From Chara braunii (taxonomy: Eukaryota; Streptophyta; Charophyceae; Charales; Characeae), in the NCBI GenBank assembly GCA_003427395.1, contig BFEA01000006.1, forward strand, positions 4,816,162-4,842,704: a stretch of DNA of 26,543 nucleotides. Reading direction: 5' to 3'. Made by a program: the position numbers and the translations under genes. A model generated the notes under the pieces. That model saw only the letters and a list, made by a program, of their open reading frames with translations. It was not told the origin of the DNA and did not search any database. Positions 19,064-26,543 of this stretch are shown piece by piece; position 1 is the stretch's first letter, and the number at the start of each line of letters is the position of its first letter.

Positions 19064-19860
19064 GAGTTAGGTCATTAGTCTTAGAAACAATGCCAACTCT
19101 TTGCCTTAGTTATACATGGACAGGTTGCCCAACTACTACTCTCTTCATTGGGCATATGACTAAGCCATTCATCTTAGAAACCATGCCTAGTCGCCTTGAT
19201 CTGTTTAATAGCTAAATTATATATATCTTTCCGAGTTTCATATAAAAAAATGGGCGTAGAACTGAGTCATTCGTCTTAGAAACAATGCTCAGCCAACCCA
19301 AGTTACCTTCAGTTATAGCTCTTTAATTATACTCTTTTAATTTGTGATAAGGCTATAGTCAGACCATTCGTTTCAGAAACAATCTCTGGCTAGCCTTGTT
19401 CTTATAAGCATATAGATATGGAAATATAGAGAGTCATATTCCCTTGTTCATGTTAAAATCATGTGGCCTCAGGCTTAGACCATTCGTCTTAGAAACTCAC
19501 ACTTAGACCATTCGTCTTAGAAACAATGTTCAGTCTTTGGCCTGAACCTCCCTCAGAATAAAACAACCAAAAGAGTTGAGCCATTCGTCTTAGAAACAAT
19601 GCTAAACCTTTTCTTCTCAGCACTGAAAAAAGCAGAGTACTCTGGGTCAAGACTTAAAGACTGTTTAGAAACTACCCAAAATAAACAGCAATCAGACCAT
19701 TCGTCTTAAGAAACAATGTCTAATTAATACCCCAAAACGAAACAACAACCAGGTAATTCATCTTAGAAACAATGTCTGGCTGTGGAGAAAACAAGTCAAG
19801 AAACACAACAACCAGGCCATTCGTCTTATAGAGACAATGCTCGACCCCTTAAGACACTTT
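19064..19860 (-). repeat. Hairpin array 1 of R, with its own loop consensus
   Basis: This is the array of copy R at the position homologous to 5263-5972. About nine or ten units share a loop that reads attgtttctaagacgaatg in element sense. Flanking words pair in several units (+ strand): GACTAAGC/GCCTAGTC (19158-19192), CTGAG/CTCAG (19262-19292), AGTCAGA/TCTGGCT (19357-19391), GTTGAGC/GCTAAAC (19575-19607), AATCAGAC/GTCTAATT (19690-19725) and CCAG/CTGG (19749-19779). Some pairs carry a mismatch or a G-U wobble. One unit (19467-19544) has its loop region duplicated in tandem. The loop is recognisably related to that of L but shifted throughout. Confidence 0.75.
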
Positions 19861-20100
19861 CAACCTCAAACATAGCTGCCTTCCTCCCACCTTCCCTTTG
19901 ATGCAACCCCTTTTCTCACAATCTGCGTTCAGACAATCAACAAAATTGAAACTCAAATTGCGCATGCATTCCTTTACTTAGTCTGGTTCGTGTCCTGAAA
20001 GTCAAACCCAAAGTCAACATAGAATGCATGCAATATACTCTGTCAAAACATAGCAAGAAGTACAAATAGGGGTTATAACTGGGTTTATAGGAGGTGGAAG

Positions 20101-20203
20101 ATTACCTCTCAATTCCCTGCCTCCAAAACTCCTCCTGAGTTCCGACAGAGCTCCCGCAATCGGTGGGCTGACTCCCCACAGAGTCTTGATGTGGACCTAC
20201 GGG
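20101..20203 (-). repeat. Conserved block upstream of hairpin array 1, R
   Basis: Inverted counterpart of 4913-5016. In element sense it lies just before the R hairpin array, as in L. Confidence 0.8.
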
Positions 20204-20760
20204 ATGCCTCACAAACACATTAGCCTTTCTGCCCTTCGGAAAGCAACACCGGCTCCACAGTAGCTCCCGCTAGAATATCTGCAGCTCACACTTACGTAGA
20301 CCTTGTCGAGCAGGTACGTATTCCCACTATCTTTGCCGCCAGAATATCTACAGCTCGCACTTACGCAGACCTCCTCGTCGAGCAGGTACGTATTCCCACT
20401 ATCTTCATGTCTTCTCGCAGCGTTCCATAGATCATGTGTCTGCTCGTCTGTTCGGTTTGCACAAACTCTCCCGTACGCGCAACGGCCTATCGGCTATCCG
20501 AACTCGAAACGGATCTTCCGCATAGATATGGGAAGATACCTCGTCCGCACAACCAGCTCGATCGTTGTCGAGATCGAAACTACTACCTGACCTGTTGCCA
20601 TACCTCGTCCGCACAACCAGTTCGATTGTTGTCGGGATCGAAACTACTACCTGACCTGTTGCCACGCCCACCACTAAGCACAATCAAAGTCAGCCCGCTT
20701 CTCCCTCTCTCTCTCTCTCTCTCTCTCTCGGCTATACGGCCTTCCTAGCATACGAACGTG
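20204..20760. other. R-specific stretch with short duplications
   Basis: No gene is recognised. It holds a duplication of about 69 bp (AGAATATCTGCAGCTC at 20272 and its variant at 20341, each ending GTACGTATTCCCACTATCTT) and a 64-bp duplication (20536-20599 and 20600-20663, containing CCTCGTCCGCACAACCAG). A CT run follows at 20703-20729. Confidence 0.75.
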
Positions 20761-22380
20761 CGTGGCCGTCGACGTGGCCCGACTCATTCGAGAACAGACA
20801 CGCATAAGCGGGAGCAATGGGCTCTCATGGATCGATTAGCGGTGGGCTATATCCACCACAGCATGTCGAATCTCCTCAGAGATGGCAGCTTTCGGGAGTT
20901 CCACTCGGACAGAGGGCATCAGTGTCAGGTGAATATCCCCATATCCTGCTGCTCGCTCGTAGCTGCCTACTGCTTCAAAGGTCAGGTCGAGCAGAATCTT
21001 AGCGATTCTCTGCTAAAACCCGGGAAGGGCATACAACAGTTTATCACCGTAGCTCGACTTTCGAGTCATCACGCATCGCCAGCTCTTACGAGCAATCGCC
21101 CCGCATGCACACAGCATGGCCCGATGTCTAAACTTGACCGATGCGATCTCCCTCTCGTAGTCGCTTGCACCCTGCCAACTCCGAATAAGAACACGCCCGA
21201 TCCCTCCGCTAAGACTAAGCAGAAAAGTCGATATGAATCTTCCGCTAGAAAGCGGCCACATTCATTTATTATTTTTCGAAGTAGCTCTTCTCCTCCTGCG
21301 CGAGCTCAATCTCTTACTAACTCCTTATCTACTAATCCTATAGCCAAACTAACCTCACCATCCTACTCGCAGCTATGGAAAACCCCCATTCAACACTTTA
21401 TCCCGCTCGATTCCATTAAGAATCGGGCGAGAAATTAGTTTTCCCATCTTTCTCCCCCACCCGTTTCTCCATGTCCGGCGCATTCGTTTTCTCTTATATC
21501 TCCTCAGAGACTAACTTTCTTCCATATCCAATGCTTCCAATCGATTTGCCGGGGGTCAAAACCCCAAGATCACTTCCTCCCACGTCTAATCTCGCTGAGA
21601 GTCACACGAACCATTCACTTTCTAATGCACCTCACTTATCTTTCCGCCATCTCCTCAGTTCTCACATCTACGCGCACACCAGATCCATTTTTCCGTCCGG
21701 GTTCCCTCACCCTTCTCCTTTCTTTCATTCTCCACCCGATGCAACTAAGCGCTACCCCAGACACTACGAAAAGGTCGCAGCCGATACAGGCAGCAAGATA
21801 GCAAGTCACGACAATCGAAATCCGCTAAGGAGTGAGTCGTGACTCCCCCGCCAGATCAGTCAGCCTCAGGCCGATGGCGCCGTAGCGTGGAGCATTGTAC
21901 GACAGTTGTGGCTGTTCAGAGTCCCGATAGGAAAAGGGGCGCGGGCCTGCTGCCCAACCTAACGCATGGCCTAGGTGATGCAGGCCCCGATGAGAACCTT
22001 GGTGGCAGTAGCATGTATTCCAGTGAGATCTCTGAAGACCGTCGTCGAGTAGGGTCCCACGTACACCTCCCACGCAGACAATACCACCGCGGACTCCCCC
22101 ACAGTGCCCTGGCGCCCAGGCACAGTCCTGTTCCTTTGGGGTCCCAGCAGGTGTGCTCACACTTAACCTCCCTCACTGCAAACAATGGGCGTTCAACGTG
22201 CGCCACTGCCTCGAACTCGCATGCGCGTTGAATTCCACGGTCTGAGTTTCCAGATAGCAAGACCGAAAAATTTTGCCCATATCTCGAACATGTAGGAGCC
22301 CGCATGTCAAACACACGAGGCGCGCGCTCAAGGTCCCCGACTGCCGTGGCGCCCTCTAAATCCGATGCCGCGTCTGCGTC
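20761..22380 (-). other. Poorly conserved non-coding part of R
   Basis: Collinear with part of 850-4900 of L. A + strand frame of 226 codons (20758-21438) has no start context, domain or counterpart in L and is antisense to the element. Nothing here is supported as a gene. Confidence 0.55.
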
Positions 22381-22500
22381 AAGGAACGCCGATGCCTACA
22401 AATAAATAATAAAATAATAAAATATATAAACTTTTAATCGTCAGAATACGACGAGCGAGGGAAAAAGAGACCGCTAGTACCGTTCTGACCCTGCCGACGA

Positions 22501-22550
22501 CAAAACCAAGGGGGATAGCCCCACCACGCCCTCAACCCCTCGGTTCCTTC
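22501..22550 (-). repeat. Conserved internal block near 5' end, R
   Basis: Counterpart of 721-770 in copy L. The 22380-22470 stretch that follows it in element sense is T-rich, as is 850-905 in L. Confidence 0.7.
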
Positions 22551-23010
22551 GAGCTATTCTGATATCCCTGTGTCGTCGCCTCCCGACCTCGATCCCCGAA
22601 TCCCTTTTATGAAAGTTCAACGTCGTAACCAATAGTGCTAGGCCCAAGGTTGGGTCTAATTCTAGCGGACACCTAAATAAACAAATACTGTGCGACACGC
22701 AGATTTACCAAATGTCTTCAAAATCACGTTGTTGTCTACGTCGCCCTCCACACGTATGCCCAAGTCACAGGCAAGCACAATCGGTCAACGAAACATAATC
22801 TTTTTAATCCGAGGTTTAATCAAAAATTAAAATTCCGGTCGGCGATCACGCCGGTCCTTCAACCATCAACAATTAAAAGATCACGCGCGCCTTAAACTTG
22901 CGCACGCACACACTCTCTGTTCTAGCCAACCATCCAGCCAACATAAACCGCAGACGCAGCCGCGCCTCACGCGGTATACTTAAACTTCAAACCAAAACTA
23001 TTTTTTGTCG
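22551..23010 (-). other. 5' region of R between terminal and internal blocks
   Basis: No gene is seen. The region lies between two blocks conserved with L and corresponds to 233-720 of L. Words such as AAGGCGCGCGTG (L 344-355; R near 22884-22893 as CACGCGCGCC) recur in both. Confidence 0.5.
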
Positions 23011-23058
23011 CCTGCAAAAACCAAGGCGGATACCCTTGTAAGGGTATTCGCACCAACA
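23011..23058 (-). repeat. 5' terminal block and hairpin of R
   Basis: This is the homologue of 185-232. The stem is GCGAATACCCTT with AAGGGTATCCGC, separated by two bases. The protein-like reading into this block after the integrase residues ELGQE (GVGANTL and onward) is translation of element DNA, not integrase. Confidence 0.75.
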
Positions 23059-23062
23059 CCGT
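23059..23062. repeat. Target-site duplication of R (outer copy)
   Basis: CCGT directly follows the CAACA end of copy R and matches 16482-16485 exactly. It belongs to the interrupted integrase coding sequence. Confidence 0.85.
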
Positions 23063-23960
23063 GCTCCTGTCCCAGTTCTGAGGATTCTACCCAGACTCTG
23101 TCCCCTATCTGAAATGTAGAAGGGCGGTGGTGTTTGTTCTCAGATTCTATCATTGCCGCATCTGCCTTGTGCATCTGTTTTACTACCTGCTGCATCAGTT
23201 GTTCATAGCGATAGGCAAACTCAAGGGTGCCTGGTGCAGCAGTTGACTGATTATCAGATGGCGGAAAGTCTAGGGGCAGTCTGGGCTTGAAAGTCAGTAG
23301 TAGACTGTTAGGACTTACTCCAGTTGCGTTGTGCACAAAATTGTTATACAGGCTGGTAATGAGAGCAGGTTTCTCATCCCAGTCCACCTGATTGGGCTTG
23401 ATGTAATGCCGCAACAGGTGTTGAACAGTGCGGTTAAGCTGCTCTGCTTGGCCATTGGCCTCGGGATGGTTCCCGGAGGTCATCTGCGACTGTGTTCCCT
23501 ATTCTGCAGCTGTAGCCTTCCACAACTCACTTGTGAATCGCACATCCCATCACTAACAATAGACTTTGGGAGCCCAAAGTCTCTGACCCAGTTCTCTTTG
23601 AAGAGTCTAATCGCATACTCGGTCTTCGCTGTCTCCGACATTGCAACCAACCTAGCGTACTTACTAAAGTTATCCACGATAACAAAGATCATCCCACTCT
23701 TGCTGGTGACCAGCGTGTATATGAAGTCCATAGACACGCTCTCACCGGGCCTTTCCGGAATCGAAAGGGGCTTGAGGAGCCCAAGAGGGGCCTGCGTACG
23801 AGCTTGTCTCTCTGACAGACCTGATAAGTCTCCACGTACAGCTTGGCATCTCTCATCATCGTGGGCCACCAAAACTATTGCAGCAGATTGGCTGCAGTCT
23901 TCTTGAAGCCAAAATGTCTCGTGGCATCATGACACTCGCCTAAAAATAAACTACGCAAAG
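23059..23960 (-). pseudogene. Ty3/gypsy integrase, N-terminal and catalytic core (interrupted)
   Basis: The integrase inserts element DNA. The HHCC zinc region has both His (ECHD, RHFG), but the first Cys is Tyr (ETYQVC). TAG at 23875-23877 precedes FWWPTMMRDAKLY. A single-base loss near 23820 shifts the frame before RTQAPLGLLKPL. The DDE core has the first Asp in VSMDFIYTL and the second in IVSDG. Another one-base loss follows at about 23546. TAG at 23499-23501 sits between the AAE and GTQ words, and the catalytic Glu lies in NHPEANGQAEQLNR. Coding continues through GDRVWVESSELGQE to 23059, where copy R is inserted. The remaining C-terminus is at 15849-16485. Confidence 0.92.
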
Positions 23961-24620
23961 ACTCCCTATCTAGCACACACAGACGCTTATTCCCTGCCTT
24001 CTCAAGGAACAACAGTCCGTTGACCAACTCGAACTCGACAGAAGTCACTTTGTCCTTCGCCTCGAGTGTGCGTATGATCTCAAACATAAACCGGTCCTCG
24101 CGATAGGCTTCCACCATAGAGCGAGTAACATCGTTCGCAAGCCCAAACTCAGTGATCAGCGCACCACAGAAGTCTGGTCTACGCGACAACGCATCAGCAA
24201 CATTGTTGTACTCGCCCTCGATGTAATGGGGCTCAAAGTCATACTTCTCTATGACTTCAATCCAACGCTTCAGAGCGTCGGAGAGCACAGGCTGGGTTCT
24301 CATCCACTTCGGGGTCTGATGATCAGTCCTGACGTAGAAGAACCTTCCAAGGAGATAGTGCCTCCAATGGGTGAGCGCCTTGTAGATCACATAGAGTTCC
24401 TTCGCATAGGTGGACTATGCCAACTTTTGAGAGGGCATCTTTTTGGACATGCACTCTTCCGGCCTCAACTTCTTCCCCTCCTGCTGCGCAAGTACAGCGC
24501 CTATGCCATATTGGCTAGCATCCGTAGTTACTATGAAAGGTTTGTCAAGATCAGGAAGTTTCAAGACCTCATGGTGTGTCAATGCATACTTCAGTTGTCT
24601 GAAAGCAGCCTTACACCTGT
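23880..24620 (-). pseudogene. Ty3/gypsy RNase H and tether to integrase
   Basis: RNase H degrades the RNA strand during reverse transcription. FIVTTDASQYGIGAVLAQ supplies the first catalytic Asp. YAKELYVIYKALTHWRHYL supplies the Glu and RTDHQTPKW the next Asp, all present and in order. TAG at 24415-24417 falls between KKMPSQKLA and STYAKEL in one continuous frame. The domain ends with VADALSRRPDF, typical for gypsy elements. A linker follows and then the start of the integrase zinc-binding region (GECHDATRHFGFKKTAANLLQ). This domain overlaps the end of the preceding RT entry because both belong to one polyprotein. Confidence 0.9.
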
Positions 24621-25699
24621 CTGTCCACTCCCATTGGGTGTCAAGGCGAGTCAGGTCCGTCAAAGGGGCGGCCACTATGCTGTAATTCTGAACAAAATTG
24701 CGGTAGTAGCCTGTCATCCATAAGAAGGACCTCATCTCAATCACAAACTGAGGATGCGGCCAGTCACGAATGNTGGTCACCTTCGCGTCATCGGACTTCA
24801 ATCCCTCCGCAGAAATCTCATGACCCAAGTACAAGACACGGGTGCAGCCAAACTCGCACTTCTCACCGTTGATCTTGAACTTGTGCTGTCGAAGAAGGCT
24901 AAGGACTTTGTCCAAGTCCGCAACGTGCTCCTCGACAGTCCTACTAAAAATAAGTATGTCATCGAGGTACCTGATGACAAACTTATCCAAGTAGTCATGA
25001 AATATCTGATTCAAAGGGTGCTGAAAGGTGCCAAAAGCATTGCAAACCGTACATGGTTTGAAATGCGGTTTTGTGTTGATCCTCAGGCTGCATTGCAATT
25101 TGATGGTACCCGAACTTCAAATCTATTTTATTGAAATACTGACACCTTTGCACTCTATCTAGCAAATCGTCGATGCGCAGTAGGGGCTCTCTGTTCTTGA
25201 CAGTGATGGCATTGAGGCCCCTATAATCAATGCACATCCTAAGTGTTCCCTCCTTCGGTACGAATAGGACTGGCGATCCATAAGGAGAAACACTCGGTCG
25301 GATCCAACCCTTCTCTACGAGTACCTTGAGTTGTCGGCGAAGCTCATCAAGCTCGCCTAGAGACATCCGATAGATCCTACCCTTTGGGATGCTAGACCCT
25401 GGGATAATCTCTATCACGTGGACGACCTCCCTCTCAACAACCCCTGTAGGCTCTTCAAATATATCAGGGTACTTGGCAACTACTCCCTCTATCTCCGGCG
25501 GCATTTTCACCGGCTCGCCTGCTGCACAGACATAGACTTGATACATACCCTCCTTCGGATTTTGCTTATAGTAGTTATAGAACGAGGCCGCACACATGCA
25601 TCCGCGGGACTCGATCAGACTACTAGCTTTAAACTTATGTAATCTCGCAGTCCCCCCACCTGGCAAAGTGTGTTTGACCACTTTTTGGTCCCAGTCAAA
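24415..25699 (-). pseudogene. Ty3/gypsy reverse transcriptase
   Basis: RNA-directed DNA polymerase of the element. The first half (25681-25060) shows PKGRIYRMSLGELDELRRQL, KGWIRPSVSPYGSPVLFVPK, RMCIDYRGLNAITV, and the first catalytic Asp in FNKIDLKFGYHQI. KTAFQTMYG is followed by a frame change near 25045-25060. The segment that should carry the FxVMPFGLxNAP motif is mostly missing, so a deletion of roughly 30 bp, not a multiple of three, is likely. The second half (25055-24415) resumes with GTFQHPLNQIF and the catalytic YLDD in FVIRYLDDILIFS. It continues with KCEFG, YLGHEIS, the thumb (FLWMTGYYRNFV) and LTDLTR. An N at 24773 hides one residue. The next domain follows in the same frame. Confidence 0.93.
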
Positions 25700-26116
25700 C
25701 TAGGGCTGTGCCACGGAGAGGTAATACATACCTAACACGATATCCATAGGGAGATCATCGCTCACTAGGAACGAGACGTGATGTCTCAATTCCCCTCCTG
25801 CGTACGGGAAACAACACTCAACATCCTGGAGGTAGTCGTTGACTACCATACGTTGTTTGTTGGCACAGGTCGACTCCACAGGTCGACTCAGGCGCTGCAC
25901 TCGCCCCTGTAAGCGCAGCCTCTCAACGCACGCGCGACTAATGAAGTTCCTAGTCAAGCAAGTGTCATAATAGGCCCTGACCTTGCGGCCGCCGATGACT
26001 ACCACGCCTACGAACATCTCTCCCTTAGGGACTTTAGCCAATGCCGTCCAAGAAGCTAGTGGGTCTGATCTAGACCACTCCTCCTCTAGCTCCTCCAAGG
26101 ATTCAAACACATTCAT
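25700..26116 (-). pseudogene. Ty3/gypsy retropepsin-like aspartic protease (degenerate)
   Basis: The protease would cleave Gag-Pol. YYDTCLTRNFIS aligns with the active-site pattern (D-T/S-G, then A/S, then NFIS) of gypsy proteases, but the Gly after DT is Cys, which should abolish activity. The second hallmark, DIVLGMYYLS, matches the usual (V/I)LG(M) and W/Y-containing flap-end motif. Length and spacing between these motifs are normal. TAG at 25700-25702 stops the frame, yet the same frame continues without a gap as FDWDQKVVKHTLPGGG into the RT region. The domain is thus joined to RT as in an ordinary pol, with a nonsense codon between them. Confidence 0.85.
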
Positions 26117-26543
26117 CGAACATCTCTACCACGCCGACTGTGTTTGCGGGACGACGATGGAGCCAGTAGCTTGGGCCATCTCTCGAGATGGTGAGGGTGT
26201 GTCCACCACCTCGACCCTAGCAGGAACAACTACCATTCCTACTGGCCCGACGCGTTTCCCGGAGCAGTGCTAGAACTACAGGCCACATTGCTACCAACGG
26301 GAGCGGAGGATCCCAACGCCAGCCACATCGTAGGCGGGATCTTTTCGGTCGATCACCTTCTTATTGCGGCACTTGAATTGGTTGTGGCCATATTGCCCAN
26401 AACGAATACAGGCCTACCTGGTGTACATATCTCTCCACACGTCCTCANTGAGACCCGCTTTCTCCCGTGGGGGAGCATTGGGGTCAACTTGACTCCTTGA
26501 CCGGGAATCTCAACGGTGTCTACCAATCGCCTTTCCTTTTTGA
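26117..26543 (-). pseudogene. Ty3/gypsy Gag C-terminus with CCHC zinc knuckle
   Basis: This is the partial 5' part of the gypsy polyprotein, cut by the window end. In the frame shared with the protease, DPNAPPREKAGL precedes a zinc knuckle at 26369-26410: C-I-R-x-G-Q-Y-G-H-N-Q-F-K-C, a CX2CX4HX4C pattern. The second Cys codon is TNT because of an N at 26400, which would be Cys if N is G. The knuckle binds the RNA genome in assembled particles. In-frame TAG stops lie at 26414-26416, 26291-26293, 26276-26278, 26270-26272 and 26126-26128. A one-base loss near 26488 probably separates an upstream frame (VDTVEIPGQGVKL). Another N lies at 26449. Confidence 0.75.

Larger units (their letters stand above)
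16486..23058 (-). mobile_element. Long non-coding element, copy R, inserted in gypsy integrase
   Basis: Read on the - strand, this copy starts TGTTGGTGCGAATACC at 23058 and ends GCGCTCAACA at 16486. The + strand tetranucleotide CCGT occurs immediately outside both ends (16482-16485 and 23059-23062), a perfect 4-bp target duplication. The host sequence is unambiguous: integrase coding stops at 23059 and resumes in frame at 16485. Order and orientation of internal blocks match copy L. Element ends TGTTG/CAACA here versus TGTCG/CGACA in L have changed on both sides together, as expected if an integrase or transposase reads them as an inverted repeat. I saw no direct repeat joining the first and last kilobase, so it lacks visible LTR pairs. 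Alternatives are a 6.6-kb solo LTR, or a non-autonomous transposon with TGTNR...YNACA ends and 4-bp duplication as described for Ginger elements. Confidence 0.85.

Noticed and set aside
20758-21438. 226-codon + strand open frame
   Set aside because: It is antisense to element R, has no recognisable domain or homologous frame in L, and lies in the poorly conserved part; most likely chance.
16486-23058. Ordinary LTR retrotransposon with two LTRs
   Set aside because: I found no direct repeat between the beginning and end of the element, although a computed self-alignment could still reveal a diverged one.
23480-26543. UAG used as a sense codon in the gypsy gene
   Set aside because: Frameshifts, the RT deletion and a mutated protease site show the gene is dead anyway; the TAG bias is more simply a mutational signature.

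Overview
This window is eukaryotic nuclear DNA made almost wholly of decayed, nested transposable elements. I found no intact cellular gene. Chromovirus-type Ty3/gypsy sequence, a second degraded reverse-transcriptase element, many microsatellites, an assembly gap and scattered N calls all fit a large, repeat-rich plant or charophyte-algal genome. That placement is inference; the sequence does not name the species.

The organising structure is two copies of one long non-coding element in opposite orientation. Copy L (185-9264, + strand, 9,080 bp) begins TGTCG and ends CGACA. Copy R (16486-23058, - strand, 6,573 bp) begins TGTTG and ends CAACA. R has a perfect 4-bp target duplication (CCGT); L has a near-perfect one (CCAG/CCGG). 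The copies are collinear: both ends, a block near 4913/20203, two successive hairpin arrays, a pair of small stem-loops and a very similar last ~430 bp all align in order. Neither copy has a recognisable coding region. Each could be a giant solo LTR or a non-autonomous integrase-type DNA transposon.

Copy R is inserted in the integrase gene of a Ty3/gypsy chromovirus on the - strand. Gag zinc knuckle, protease, RT, RNase H and the integrase core read from 26543 down to 23059. The integrase C-terminus and chromodomain-like tail resume at 16485 and run to about 15849. Removing R and one CCGT restores the reading frame across the junction. The gypsy gene is dead: it has frameshifts, a deletion in RT, a mutated protease motif and eleven separate in-frame premature stops, all TAG. 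A 97-bp piece resembling a group II intron maturase/RT lies inside its integrase C-terminus.

Between L and R (9265-16481) lie hairpin-forming DNA, a C/CT tract with a 91-N gap, a hammerhead-ribozyme-like core at 10364-10396, and a broken + strand retroelement. That retroelement shows a zinc-knuckle remnant, a charged coiled coil, a proline-rich stretch, a possible SAP-like motif and an RT domain. It carries 116-bp and ~390-bp tandem duplications and a ~600-bp interruption.

The most unusual feature is the first hairpin array. In L, seven stem-loops share an almost invariant 20-nt loop while their stems differ in sequence but keep pairing. R has a homologous array with its own, different loop consensus. 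This suggests a structured-RNA or protein-recognition module that changes in concert within each element lineage.
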